Part shown: positions 10,900 through 23,219 of the stretch, piece by piece
Position numbering within the stretch: the stretch's first letter is position 1
How the letters are laid out: each line of letters begins with the position of its first letter
Assembly: GCF_035222485.1 (NCBI RefSeq)
Contig: NC_085921.1
Location: 2,046,001-2,110,000 of the forward strand
Direction: 5' to 3'
From: Podospora pseudoanserina
Lineage: Eukaryota; Ascomycota; Sordariomycetes; Sordariales; Podosporaceae
DNA: 64,000 nt
Notes under the pieces: model-generated
Databases searched by the model: none
What the model saw: the letters and a program-made list of their open reading frames with translations, nothing else
What the model was told of the DNA's origin: nothing
Program-made: the position numbers and the translations under genes

Positions 10900-12975
10900 T
10901 TATCGTAGACCAGCGGCTGAATGATTTTCGATCTTAGATTGGTCCCGATGGCAGTATCGCCGTTTGGGCTCATGGAGTTCAGAATGCTTCCATTCCGAAA
11001 GCACGGAAGACACAGGTTCCCGCGGCATGTCAATGACAGCGGTGTTACCTGGCTGGATGCAGTAAATGTTCTTGCTGAATTGCCAAAGAACCTTGATCGA
11101 GGGTGCATCACGGGGTGCTTTGAAGGAGTCGTTCTTAGAGAGGATGTCTGATGTGTCAATGGCTCGAAAGGCGTCCCGGACATTTTTCCACCCATTGATC
11201 TCTCCCGACTGTATCCAAAGTCTGTAGAAGACAACCATTCGTTGCAGAATTCTGAGCACCTGGTCACTGCCATGCCCGTGAGGTCGACCCAACTCTTTGA
11301 GAGCCATGGCAAATTCTCTTGCTGCGATGACCCAGTTTTCATAATGACGATAGGTGATGTTGAGCATGATCCGGTCTACCCACATCATGTCCCAGAGAGC
11401 AGCAGGAAACGCATTTGGTTGATCGCAGACCAGATCTCTGATCATGTCAAGCTCGGCGCTGGCACCAATGTCTTTCTGTCTTTCAATCTGAGCAAGTTCT
11501 GCTTGGTGTCGAGCTTTGAGGGTGCGAGGATGCCTCTCGCCCAAAACCTCTTGATAAATTTCGGCTGACGTTCGGAACATATCCTCGACTTGGTCCCATA
11601 ATTGACAGCACTTCTTAGCCTATAGAAAAGGCAGTGAAGACCATACTTTTACCGAAAACTGGCACAAGCCAGCTTCGCATCACAGCTCTTGGGAACAAGT
11701 TCCACAGCGTTCTTTTCCAGACTTCTGAAGTGGTGATAGAGGTTCCCACAGTCAGTCTGGTCCAACATGCTAATTCCTTCTGCAACATCCGGAAGTATTG
11801 CCGAGACACACATTACTGCATGTTCCAAGTGCGGGAGGGCTTCCAAATTGCGTGGGTCCTGCAGCCTTCTTGGACCGACAGCTGCACCTGCAAGTACATC
11901 CTGAACGATCCATCATGGTCGTTATGCAGGCAGCAGAAGTCGTTCAGAGCAGCCAGAGCCTCCTCTATCTGGGGTTTGTATAAGCGCGTCCCACGTCTGG
12001 CCTCTGTTGGCGAAGCGGTGTTCAAAGGAGAGAAAGCCTTGGGTCGTGTCTCTGGCACGCTCAGTGGGCCCCCAGAGTCTTTTCGGAAAGGAAAATAATT
12101 CCTGGATGTTTTCCAGTGTCGATTTCTGCTGGTTTTTAGCGTCGGAAGAGTCCTGGTAGAAAAGGTAAGCTAGCAGTGGTGTTTCTGGGATCGAATTCGT
12201 GCCAAAGAAGCTCATCAGGAAGAAAAGATCGAGTGCAAAAGGGGATCGCCTCTGGGCCCGACCAACACATGTCTGCCATCTCAAATCCGAAGCAGACCTG
12301 CAAAACAGATAAAATCTCATCTCTTGATTCGACCATCCTGCTCCAGTGCTCGCAATGACTTTAAGCCGCTTGCATATAACCCCAAAGGTGGTTTTGTCAA
12401 TGTTTGCAGTTGCGGCTGCTTGAGTAATCGACAATGGCATACCACCCAGCCAGTCAGAGATTAACTCCAAACAAGACTCGCTGTATTGATCAACTCTTCC
12501 GTCAAAATGTTTTTTTAAGCAGCTCCACTGACTCCGTTATGGATAAAGAACCGCATTAAGTAAAATACCAGATTCGTTTCCTTTTAGGAGCTTGGAAGCC
12601 ATGCTCTTGCCTTCAGTGGTGAAGACGATCGTCCCATGAGAACACCGGGGTAGCCTGCTCTCAAACTCCGCGATATCATTTATCCATGGCATATCGTTAC
12701 TTTGATTGGCATTATCGATTATCATGATCCAGGGGCCGTTCCGGGCGTCGTTGAGCCATCGGAAAATCCAACCTGTGCATTGGTTGGTCTTATAGCCGGG
12801 AATATTGCATGCTCGGGCCATGGCGTTAAATGGACTAATGAACCTGGAAAGCCCGTCCGAAATGTTTACCCAGTAAACCGAGACTTCCGGGTGTATCTCA
12901 CGCACAACATGAGCGTATTCTATCGCAATCGCTGTCTTTCTGACACAGATATTATTTCTCTGTCAGCACCCACGA
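10900..12975 (-). pseudogene. NB-ARC/TPR STAND (NLR-like) gene relic
   Basis: Fragments of a STAND receptor-like protein lie in order on the minus strand but in changing frames. Around 12540-12960: KTAIAIEYA, then SVYWVNIS and GPWIMIIDNA (the NB-ARC Walker B region), with the P-loop glycines replaced (ICVRKT instead of a GxGKT-type loop). Around 12300-12470: LGGMPLSITQAAA, the GLPLA-type NB-ARC motif. Around 11650-11850: EALPHLEHAV, typical of the linker before TPRs. Around 11520-11580: a TPR-like GERHPRTLKARHQAELA. Stops and frame changes between these cannot all be introns. Fungal proteins of this class are implicated in nonself recognition. Outer limits are approximate. Confidence 0.75.
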
Positions 12976-14005
12976 ACACCAACTCAGGAGATGCACGACG
13001 ACTGCAAGGCAAAGAATTGAACAATCTCCTGATTGAGGGAGTATTCTTCGGCCTCGATTGTGGTCATTGTGAAATGTGAAGGCGGACTTGGAGAATGTGT
13101 GAGATGATATGTGGAATGGAATGGAGGAAGAAGGAGATGGAGATGGGAGAGGAGAATTCACGGGTAACAGGCAAGAAACAAGCTGCCTTACTGGCGCCTT
13201 GTTGCATTGCGAATGTGACGCTTGGGTGTTCTGCTGGCACGCCTGAATTTGCTGAACCATCCCGCTGGGACAGCCAGCCCAATGGGAAGCGAGCCGCCGT
13301 AAGTTAATGCGGCAAGCTGCTTGACCCATGTACCTATTCTCTTTCCCCAATACGTGCTTGGCCCCCCAAAGTTGGCTAGAGATTTCCATCAAAGTGGTCT
13401 TCGGATTCCGTCGAAGCCATGCAGAAGGTTGAGATGTAGGATTAATGTGAGTTTGGCCAACCCGGCGACCGGAATGGAGATGAGAAAGCTGTATTGAGCA
13501 TGGATGCTGTGAGACAGGTGGGCGGTGGGCTTTTGTTGGATGAGATGGAAGAAATAGGAGCGGAGTTGGCAAGGAACGAGAGAGAGGTATCTCCAGGAGC
13601 TACCTACACGCCAATTCAAGGATCTGTTCTCATTACTCGTTACCACAACATAGATATCTTCTTGAGATCAGATGGCAAACCCTCACCTTGTTTCACGATG
13701 CTAGTATGTGTGGACTTACACCTGATAGGCTCGCATTCCTCGCATCAAAGTGTGCATTGCATTCCCCCGATGAGTCAACGGCGAGTAACCATTGAAGCCA
13801 AATCCTGCAAAGCAATTGGACCAAAGCCCGAATGGCTCTTTCGGTTGTTCAAAGCACTCTCACCAGTAACCCTACCATCCTGTTCATAAATAAGGGTGGC
13901 TACTCGGCCTTCTATCTGCCAAGAGATCAACAACACAATTCACACTTGCTTTTTTTCACGATCATTACCCATAGCCACTGCAATCTTGTGTTCTAAACTG
14001 AGACC
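12976..14005. other. intergenic
   Basis: No gene recognised. The left end may hold decayed N-terminal sequence of the NB-ARC relic (a few codons near 13073). The right end is the promoter of the beta-lactamase-fold gene. Confidence 0.4.
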
Positions 14006-15232
14006 ATGGCCAACCAAACTATCGAACCCACCTTCCAAGCCGCCATCTCCGCCTCCAAAATCAACGGCGTCGTCATCTGCGCAACCAACACCACCGGCAG
14101 CTTCACCTACAACCACATCGCCGGCTCACGCACCCTTCTTTCCGGTGAATCCCTCCCCCACCAACTCAACGACATCTTTTACCTCGCCTCCGCAACAAAG
14201 CTCATCACCACCATCGCCGCCCTCCAAGCCATAGACGACGGGCACCTCTCCCTCGACTCCCCAGACACAATCTCCCAATTCGCCCCGGAACTAGTCAACA
14301 GACCCATCCTCTCCCCAGACGGCGCGACCCTCACCCCTCCCACCAACCGCATCACCCTCCGCCAGTTACTTTCCCACACCTCCGGCCTGGCATATCACTT
14401 CCTCCACCCTTACCTCTCCGCCTGGCGCGAGAAGAACCAAGAGCCCCTGCAACCAGGCCACCGTCGCCCAGTAGAAGAGGCATTCGCTTACCCGCTGATC
14501 TTTGAGCCCGGAACATCCTGGTCTTATGGACCTAACCTCGATTGGGCAGGGCGTATCCTCGAGCGAGCGACGAATACCACCGTCGGGCAACACGTCCAGG
14601 AGCGCATCTGCAAACCACTTGGCATCCCAGCACAAGATGCCCAGTTTTACCCCGTCGAGGGTGATGAACCCAGATCTCGAATGGTCGACCTTAACCCCTC
14701 TGACCCGGAAGGGCTGGGGTTGGCTGTTGTGGGGGTGACAATGGATATGAACAGGCGGAGTGAGGGGGATTTTGGTGGGCATGGGATGTTTATGAGTGCT
14801 GAGGGGTATATCAAAGTTCTTCGGTCTCTGTTGGCAAATGATGGAAATTTGTTGAGGAAAGAGACGGTGGAGGAGATGTTTAGGGATCAGATTGGGGCGG
14901 AGGGGGAGGAGAATGCGAGGGGGGTGTTTGATGGTCCTACTGGCATCTTCTACAGGGTTGGGACGGAGGGGGTCAAGGTTGGACATGGGTTGGGTGGGCT
15001 GTTGACTTTGGAGGGGGTGGATGGGTGGTATGGGGAGAGGACTTTGACTTGGGGCGGGGGGTTGTCGTTTGCGTGGTTTGTTGATCGGAGCAATGGGCTT
15101 TGCGGGTTGTGTGCGATACAGCCGGCGATGCCGGTTGATGTGCGGAGTCTTTCGGATTTGAAGAATACGTTCAGGCAAGATGTTTATAGGAAGTTTGAGA
15201 AGTGGAAGAAGGAGGAGAAGCTGAAGTTGTAG
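14006..15232 (+). CDS. serine hydrolase of the beta-lactamase / class C penicillin-binding fold
   Basis: This fold hydrolyses or transfers acyl groups (esterases, LovD-type transesterases, lactamases); the substrate here is unknown. The single exon encodes 408 residues. The nucleophile motif SATK is at residues 62-65 (S-x-x-K), HTSGL at 124-128, the second motif WSYGPNLDW with Tyr174, and HGLGG near 326 in the place of the KTG-like box. There is no signal peptide, so it is probably cytosolic. It is convergent with the DUF3237 gene, with a gap of 67 bases. The first half of the coding strand is strongly C-rich and the second half strongly G-rich, with an abrupt change near 14700. The reading frame is uninterrupted across the change. 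Confidence 0.88.
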   Translation: MANQTIEPTFQAAISASKINGVVICATNTTGSFTYNHIAGSRTLLSGESLPHQLNDIFYLASATKLITTIAALQAIDDGHLSLDSPDTISQFAPELVNRPILSPDGATLTPPTNRITLRQLLSHTSGLAYHFLHPYLSAWREKNQEPLQPGHRRPVEEAFAYPLIFEPGTSWSYGPNLDWAGRILERATNTTVGQHVQERICKPLGIPAQDAQFYPVEGDEPRSRMVDLNPSDPEGLGLAVVGVTMDMNRRSEGDFGGHGMFMSAEGYIKVLRSLLANDGNLLRKETVEEMFRDQIGAEGEENARGVFDGPTGIFYRVGTEGVKVGHGLGGLLTLEGVDGWYGERTLTWGGGLSFAWFVDRSNGLCGLCAIQPAMPVDVRSLSDLKNTFRQDVYRKFEKWKKEEKLKL

Positions 15233-15299
15233 GTAATGGACAGGTACCTAACTAACCTATGTGCATGCCGCTAGAAACTTTCTCACACTCACCCGCCAT

Positions 15300-15897
15300 C
15301 TAGAACCTCCGCGTCTTCTTCCCCTTCTTCCCCTTGCCCGCAATCGTACTCGGACTAGTCATCCTCCAAAGATCAATCTCGATTCCTTCCACTTGCCCAT
15401 CCTCGTCCACCACCGGCGTAGTAATCCCCACCGCCACAATTCCGCTCAGCCACCCATACGGCGTGTCTGATCCAGCCTCAAACCTGACTCTGGTATGCAA
15501 CACACCCTCAGGTTGCTGCGGGCCGTTGGCCGAGACGTAGATGTCTACGCCATCGGTAGTTTTCAATTGATACCGAGCGTCGACATAAAAGTTGCCCGCG
15601 GCTGGATTGCCCAGACCCCAGTCACCCTATAGAAGAAACCTTGTCAGGGTGCATGAAACGGCAAGACAAGAAAGGCTAGGTGCTTACTCCATAGGCAGGA
15701 ACGGTGGCATTGAAGAGAGGACCGATGAATGTCCCGCCAGCAAGGGGGAAGACGGTACGGCTGCCAAAGGTGCTGGAGCCGATGCTGAAAGGGGCGGAGG
15801 CGGCGATGCTTGCGTGGCCGAGGTAGGAGAGGCCTGGTGAGGCCGGAGCGGAGGCTGTGGCAAGCGGGAGGAGAGGGAGGAGCGTTGAGAGCTTCAT
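15300..15897 (-). CDS. secreted DUF3237 family protein
   Basis: Function unknown; the DUF3237 fold is a small beta-barrel found in bacterial and fungal proteins. Exon 1 (15688-15897, 70 codons) begins with a clear signal peptide (TLLPLLPLATASA). A 61-nt phase-0 intron (15627-15687, GTAAGC...CTATAG) is followed by exon 2 (15300-15626). The total is 178 residues. Family features: PLAGGTFIGPLFNATVPAYGGDW, with the join inside it, then ARYQLKTTDGVDIYVSANG and a late VRFEAGSD...W region. The C-terminus is basic (GKGKKGKKTRRF). No lesion is seen. Confidence 0.85.
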
Positions 15898-16876
15898 TTT
15901 TGCGTGGGTTATTGGTGTTGGAAGTGATGAGAATGCGTGTTTGATGGTTATCTACCTGTTTACGATGTTGGTAAAGAAGTTGAGAGGGACAAGTGAGGCT
16001 GTAGTTATACTTCTCGGTCGCCATTCCTCAAGCCAGTTGGAAGGATGGCATCACATCTCAGCAACAAGGCGAGCCAGGTACATAGGCATAGTGTAGTAAG
16101 CTACACGCTATCTCACCAGGGTCATCGGACCGACGACATCACGTTCAAGATGAGTATCATTGGAAGGTGCTGTTTCTATTCATCATGCCAAGTGATTTAT
16201 AACGGGTTCCATAAGCATGTCTACTGCTTTAGGAATATGTTAATTCCTTCGCTAAAAAAACATATGCAGACACTTATTCAGCTCTCGCACCATCAACTGG
16301 TGACAGACAGGGTCTGAGTCCGAGCAGATTATCAATTCTGATCTTTCCCCATGAGGCTCGATCTCTGGAGATTAACAGAGTAGAATACCAGGTATGAACG
16401 GTGGTATGAAGGCCCAGTTTTCGTTACTTGCTGGGTGTTGGTTGCATTATGATAGCCGCTCCGATCTCTCTGCTTTTCTCCACCTATTGCCACCACTCCT
16501 GGACAAAGCGCTCATTTTAGCTGTGTTTACAGCAAGCTGTGTTTGGTTCTGTCAAAGGGGTGATCGGATTTGTTACGTTTACTGGACATTTAGTGTTCAG
16601 TGTCAAGTGTTATGTACCTGTGCAGATGATTGGGGGGGAGAATAAAGGTCGAACCAACCGAGGCTGCTGCGCCACATTGAGAATTCGCAGTAGGAGGTCA
16701 ACATGGGCGCAGGTGGGTGTTGGGCACTGTGTTCTGCCTGAATATGCAACGAATCACATGTGCCTCAGTCGTGCAGCTAACTTCCCCGCCAGTCTCCACG
16801 GATGACCTCTACCTGTCAAGTATCACCGCATGTGCGATACTCACGCTGGGTTGTCAAGTATCCCGGATGAGACAAC
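15898..16876. other. intergenic, divergent promoters
   Basis: Spacer between the divergent DUF3237 and NACHT genes. No gene recognised and only short frames. It holds both promoters. Confidence 0.45.
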
Positions 16877-19800
16877 ATGGATCCCCTCACGTCCATCAGC
16901 CTGGTTGCCAATGTTGCCGCCTTTGTTGATTTCGGCTTCAAGATTGTGTCCGCTGCCCGCGAGGTTCAAAGTTCCACAAGTGGGACGACTGCTACCAATG
17001 TCAATGCTGAGGTTCTTACTATCAACTTTAGGACAGTCGTCGCAAACATTAAAGGTTCTCGGCTTGCAGGTAACTCTCAGTTGGACGAGGCGAGGTTAGC
17101 TGCGCTTGTTGACGAATGTGAGCGTCTATCGGATGAGCTTCTTGGCCTACTGGACTCTCTCAGGGCCAAAAAGCCAGGCTCAAAGAGACATGTGTTCGTC
17201 ATCGCCTGGAGGAACATGATGAAAAGGGGTGAAAAGGAGGCGTTGGAAGCGCGGTTAGATAGATGCAGAAATCAGCTGCAGCTGGAAATTGCCCAGCGAA
17301 CGAGGTAAACTCTCGTCCAAGCCCCGTATCCTACCACGAAACATGAGTAGCTAGCTGACTGATGGTGTGCAGTGAAAAGTCCCTGGAACGTCTGGGGGTC
17401 ATTGCGGCAAGTGGTGAATGCCAAACAAACGAGCTCGCTGTCATCAAACGTAGCTTGCACGATTTGCATCAGCTGCATTCTACCACCCAAACCAAACTTG
17501 ATTCGATCTCATTTCAGGGGTTGAACAGCTTACTGAAGCTCTGCGGGCAAGCCTTTGAAAGCGTTGCTCTTTCCAAGCTCCTATCCTCCATTGGGTTCGA
17601 GAAAATGTCTGATCGACTTGAAAATATCGCCGAGGCCCATGCAACGACTTTCAACTGGCTAGTAGATGCTTCCGAGGCTGTGGATCCCAAAGCATCATTG
17701 GGAGATTTGGAATCTTTAGAGGCCCAAGAGTGGCTACGCTACACCGAGGTTCAAGATTCATATCGCAAGGTGTCTCGGGAGGCTCTAACATCGTGGCTTT
17801 TGGAAGGTAATGGGATTTTCCACATCTTCGGAAAGCCAGGGTCAGGAAAGTCCACGTTGCTGAAGCATCTGCTGAAGCACCCTGCTGTTCAGAATATGCT
17901 TGAAGGGTGGGCTGGAGGCAAAGCACTGATCAAGTGCTCTTTTTTCTTCTGGAAAGGTGGCTCGGCTGGCCAAAAAACGTTTTCCGGTCTTTACCGATCC
18001 CTTCTCTGTTCGGTCTTCAAACAGTGCCCGGAGCTGGTCCCATCAATTGTCCCATCACTTTGGCAACTGTGTTTGCAGGGTGGCAACGCTCAATTGACCG
18101 ACGCTGAAGCGCGCCATGCTTTCCTGGAGATAATGGAGCGAGACGAAGTCTTTACACACCGAAAATTTGCATTTTTCATTGACGGCCTGGATGAGTTCGA
18201 AGGCGATGACACTGGCTTGGTTCGTACCTTTCTCAGTTGGACACGGCTCAGACCCGACAACATCAAAATCTGCGTTTCAAGTCGCGAGCTTCCGCTATTC
18301 CAAGAGCGTTTCTCATCGTATCCCAAGCTTCGACTACACGAGGTTACAAGTTTGGACATTATGGGTTATGTGAAGAGTACGCTCGAAGAGAATGAAGACT
18401 TGTCCTCGGCAGTCGACCACAGCCTCACCCTCCATCTTGGTCAGAAGATCATTGAGAAGGCAGAAGGAGTGCTGCTGTGGGTATCATTGGTCCTGCGGAT
18501 TGTTGAGCGTGGTCTTCTTCAGGAGGACAACCCCGAAGACTTGGAGGCCAAGATCGATGGACTGCCTACAGAACTCGAGAATTTGTTTCAAGTCATATTC
18601 AACGCAATTGAGACAGAGGCTCACCCTATTGACAGGCGTAGGGCTATGCTCACTCTAGCTGTTTGCTTGGAGCGGACATCTTGGGAACTATCCAATGTTT
18701 TTCTTCATCAGTTATCCTTTCTGGATGAGTACGAATCAGATTGCAATTTTCTCTTCAAGAGTTTACGCAAAACAGAGACTATTGAAGATGAAGAAAGGCT
18801 ACGGAGATGTCGGAAGCAAGTCAACGGACGATGCAGAGGACTTGTGAGCGTAACTGCATCAAGCGCTGACGAACCGGACGTGCCAATACCGACAAGAAGA
18901 GTTGAACAAGTTGCAATTACACACCGCTCCCTCATCGAATTCTTTTCGAAAACACAGGTCCGTGAAGTTATCGAAGCTCAGACCCAAGGATTCAACATGA
19001 CACAGTTTACTAGCCGATCTTTCGTGGCTCAGCAGATGACAGAACCGGATCCAAGTTCGATAGAAGAATCTCACCTCCACTTCGACATTCTTGGACTCTT
19101 CAAGGTTGTATGGTACCATGATTTCATGAACACATCCATTGTGACAGATGTGCTTCTAGACTTGCAAAAAATTCCCTTTCTTTCATCCCGACTCAAGGTC
19201 TCGGGGGGTGGAATCTATCGGCCAATGGACTATGGGTGGTCGTATCTTTGGAGAAAGAGAGCGGCATGCCGTCGTATTGTTTCACATAAGCAGGATCGAA
19301 CTGTTGCTGATATCATCATTTTCCTGGCATTGAAATATGGGCTGCCAGAGCTCTTAACCCCACCCGAGGTGCTCAAGGGAGGGGCACTTGTTCAAGCTGC
19401 TCAGAAGATTGGGCCGCAGCACCTACTAATGCGTATATTTGACACTTTACTGGCATCGACTCAACCCTCTTGGAATCAGCTTGAACTCCGACAGTATGAC
19501 CGCCTTCTGAAGACAATGGCCATGTGCCTACGAGATGGGGCATCACCAAATCTCCCAGTCACTTGGCAACAAGACTACCCTTTACTAAATCGGGTTTCAG
19601 GAAGGATCTCAAGTCTGTGGGAGGTATTGATCTGGACAACCTTGTGTGGGTACGATCAGGTGAACGGAATGCAAATCAACGGACAAAAGCGCAATTTGAC
19701 CTTTTTGCCCATCTGGGTTCTCTTCCTGGCTTATGGTGCAGACACCGAGTTCAAGCTCCAGGTCGATACTGAACACGCAGTATCACTTTACCAAGACGCT

Positions 19801-20259
19801 ATTCGCATTGTCGCGCTTTTCAGAAAAGAACAAGAGGACCTCTTCACGCCGCTCTTTATCCCGCGGCTACAGAACTTGGTGGTTGACATGGCTTCGAAAC
19901 AAAACGGGTTCCTCAGTCTCTCCGATATCTCCAGCTTACTCTTCCCGGATGACTTTCACAAGTTTGTACCTCTGCTCGAGCAACAAGGGAGCAGCGAACA
20001 GGACGGGGAGGAGAAACGGTGCGCAGTGCTTAAATCTTTTGGACTGGATTTAGATCACTGGGATCCTCCGCCACCATCGCCAGTAGTCGCAGTGTTTCCA
20101 GAAGTCTTTGGCTTGTCGATTAACAAGTTTGTTCTAGAAAGGTTGGGCCCTTATGCGGTGGACGAGCCGCAGCGGGGGATTGTGGTCTACACCAAACAGG
20201 GTATCGAACTTTTGGACCGAAACAATCCAGCACATGACCGAGTCGACATTCTTGAGTAG
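16877..20259 (+). CDS. NACHT-domain STAND protein with HeLo-like N-terminus
   Basis: STAND NTPases act as signal-responsive switches. In fungi they are linked to nonself recognition and regulated cell death. Two exons, 16877-17304 and 17373-20259, are joined in phase 2 by a 68-nt intron (GTAAAC...GTGCAG), giving 1104 residues. The N-terminus (MDPLTSISLVANVAAFVDFG) and the following helices resemble the fungal HeLo-like STAND N-domain. NACHT: Walker A GKPGSGKST at about 296-304, Walker B FFIDGLDEFEGDD at about 410-422, then VSSRELPLF (sensor region). A later ITHRSLIEFF belongs to the usual winged-helix/helical part. I see no WD40, ankyrin or TPR repeats in the C-terminus. The gene looks intact, unlike the other NLR-type loci here. 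Confidence 0.88.
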
Positions 20260-20292
20260 GAGATCTTACCGCACGAACAAGAGAAGATTGTA

Positions 20293-21230
20293 TCATATCA
20301 TCCACCGACCATGCACCCTAATATCCTCCGCCGCCTTCGCCATGTCCCTCTTCATCCACGATTCAACCAGCACCCTCACCCCTTCAGGCGTTAGCCAATT
20401 CAGCCCCCATATCAACCGGACAACAACCCAATAAGCCGCCCAAACTGCCCACCCATTCGGATCAGGCAGCCCAAAAGCAACCCTAAACCTCTCTGGCAAC
20501 CAACCAGCCACCAACACCCTCATAACCGGCAAAGCCCACATCAAAAACCAAGGCAACTCCATCCCTCTCAGCAAAACATCCGCCACCTGCTTACTCGCCT
20601 CTGTAATCTCCAATGATTGCAACTCCTCATTAAAATACCTCTCAAACTCCCCCAACGACCCAGGCCACATCTCCAGCGGCATATCCAGCGCGGTAGCAAA
20701 CCTCCCAAACTCCTGACATAGCACCTCTTTCTCCTCCCGTGACATGGGTTTCCTCTCAATCGAAAACAGCTCGTGAGTTTTTTGGCCAGCAACGAAGAGG
20801 GTGGCTGCTGTCCATTTCTGGAGGAGGGGGTCGTTGGCGGTATAATTTGGGCCGTGGATGTGGGAGTCTTTTGACCTGTTAGCAGGGATGGGACAGGTGA
20901 GGTGGGGGGGGGGGGACAAACGTTGCTTTTGATAGCATTGCAGATGAGATTGCGTTGTTCCTCGGTTCCGTGGACCACGGCGATGATGAAGGCTGCGGTT
21001 CGGCGGAAGCGGGAGATGGGGTGGGTGCGGAAGCGGGAGTGGGTGCAGGAGCCGAGGGCGATGCTGGGGGAGGCGATTTGGAGGAGGATGGCGTAGGGTC
21101 CGCCGAGCCAGGTTATGAGGTTGCCGCAGGAGGTCTTGAGGTGGTCTTCTGCGGTTGGGGTTGGGAGGAGAGGGACTTTTTCGTTAACAGGTGGTGGTGG
21201 TGGTGGGTTTTGGGGTATGGTGTTGGACAT
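20293..21230 (-). CDS. DUF2236 / MpaB-like (rubber-oxygenase-fold) protein
   Basis: The family includes ER-bound oxygenases such as MpaB and latex-clearing enzymes that bind haem or metal; the substrate here is unknown. The ATG at 21230 begins a Pro-rich leader and is preferred over an ATG at 21407, which adds 59 low-complexity residues. Exon 1 has GGPYAILLQIASPSIA and RFRRTAAFIIAVVHG. Exon 2 has SHIHGPNYTANDPLLQKW and AATLFVAG, then ELPWFLMWALPVMRVL as a possible membrane segment. The two parts are separated by an intron whose ends are unclear: the donor region abuts a 12-base G tract on the plus strand (20904-20915). The best frame-keeping join uses a weak GTCCCC donor near 20917 and an AAG acceptor near 20868. 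Confidence 0.75.
20904..20915 (+). repeat. 12-base G homopolymer in an intron
   Basis: G12 on the plus strand (C12 in the DUF2236 transcript), directly after the 5' splice site. Such a tract is prone to length variation and to sequencing error. Confidence 0.85.
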
Positions 21231-23133
21231 GGAGAACCGTGGGATATAGGGTTGAATATTCGAGCAAGATGGTTGTTTCTTCCTTGGAGATGTGCTGTCG
21301 TTGAGTGGGTTCTCTGAAGGCTGGCTGCAGTTCTTGCTTCGCTGGTAAGCTTGCGAGCCGAGGTAGTGGATTTCCTTTGTTTGGCCTTTTTGTATCGGCG
21401 TCGTCATGGTATTTTACATCATTCTGAGCATACAGCAAGGGTCCCTTTGGCTTTGGAAAGCACATGTCTGCGTCTGGTGACTACTTATTTACTTATCACG
21501 GAAATCTATCTTCAGCTCTCAGGAGGTCCGGACAGCCCCGAGAAGTAGGCGAGTTGCATGCATGTCTCACCGTACCACCCACCATCACTCGACAGCCCAG
21601 GAAGCATCGTGATTTGATAAAATCACCCGAAAGATACCTAAATCAGCACAACATCAACGGGCTGAGTCGCGTTTGGACTTTTAGAGCTGATATCCATCCT
21701 CTGATAGGCAATACTGTCATATGTGGAAAAATAAGAGGTGGGTTACATCGGTCAGTCCCATGTCAGCATGTGCCACATCGGGAGGCCGCAGGTAGGTAGG
21801 CACTCATTCTGAAGAAGTGCATGACACGGTTGTTCTAAACACAGGGGCACATACATCGAACATGCACCATCCATGATATATCCCTAACCCTGTCTCACGT
21901 ACATGTCATAGACACTGCCGAAAGGGAATATACCAGCTGTAAGCATTGTGATAAGCGAAGTGGTCTTCATAATGGGTCAGGTGCGCTCCACGCAACCTTT
22001 AAGATCGATCTTTAAAGTCAAGCCAATGATTTCAGTTGGTTTTGGATCAAAACCACACGGGACGGGGAGCAGGTGGTGATTCGGATAATCATTCGGCCGA
22101 ACACCGATCATGCACACCTGCAATCACAATAATAATGGAGGGAAGTAATGTGTGAGTAGACATTGTGCTAGATCTGATGGCAACGATCGGCTGACCTCGA
22201 GCTGGCGGCGCGGTGAAAGCTCAACTTTAAGAAGAATCTCGGGCTGCGATGGCAGCACACGCTACGTTGCGGTGCTTGTACAAGATGAAAATACAACGGT
22301 AGTCGGAGCTAGCAAAGAAGTCATCGCCAGAGCGCAGGATGCGACGAAAGAGTTCAACTCGGCACTGGAAGCAGCCCTGGGACAAGAATCTGCTGGAAAA
22401 TCATCGCACAGCTAAACTCCATCGTTCTCTCCCGGAACCAGGCATTTGTCTGTTTCGATGTGTTCGACGAGGGCTGCAGCGCTCAAACTTGAGCAGAGAT
22501 TGATTCAAGCTGCGAGCAGCCTATACATTTTATCCAGAAGAGGGGAGACCGCCTTTTTCGTACGACGAGAACCGGGCATGGATAATTACGTCGCAAAGCG
22601 ATACTCACAGATCAGAGCTTGGACTCATGGCCCCGGCCGTACTTCATGGACGGAAATAACCCGCCGGTATACGACAATGGCGTCGCCTTGAAGCATCAGA
22701 AATCGAGGGATTACTCAAAGATGAGGATTGTGTCGCAGAGAAGGACTATGATGATGGGGAAACCTTGCCATCTGTGGAGGGCAGATTCCAGAAGAATCCT
22801 GATAGGCTGATGGAAGGTTGGCAAGACCAACGAGGAGGGGAAGCAAGGATGACATGTTGGCCATTTCGAAGCTTGGGTCAAAAATGACAGCAAAAGAGTA
22901 GGTAGACACGAATTCGTAAGGATCAACATTTTTGGCACGTACCTGCAGTATGTTAACGGTCTACGGCTGGGTATAGGTGTAGGTTATAGGTAAAAGATTG
23001 AATTGTCCGATAAAGAAGACAAGAAAGGCAAGGGGAAATACACTGCCTACAACGTCCTCTTATGTCTTTTAAATCCTCCCGACTTCCCCTACTAAACATA
23101 CAAAACATCTACCGGAATTATCCAAACTTCCTC

Positions 23134-23219
23134 ATATCCTTTCCTTGTATCCCTTTCGTCGTATCCCTTCCTCATACCCCTTCCTCATATCCCTTCCTCA
23201 TATCCCTTCCTCATATCCC
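23134..23219 (+). repeat. 13-base tandem repeat, about six copies
   Basis: Unit ATCCCTTCCTCAT, about six and a half copies. The left copies are diverged and the last three are nearly identical. A minisatellite with no coding role seen. Confidence 0.75.

Noticed and set aside
14366-15178. Minus-strand 270-codon frame
   Set aside because: Antisense to the beta-lactamase-fold gene; Pro/Arg-rich composition only reflects the G-rich coding strand.
22150-22900. Possible gene between 22.1 and 22.9 kb
   Set aside because: Short frames with plausible composition exist, but stops interrupt them and I recognise no domain; too weak to call even as a pseudogene.
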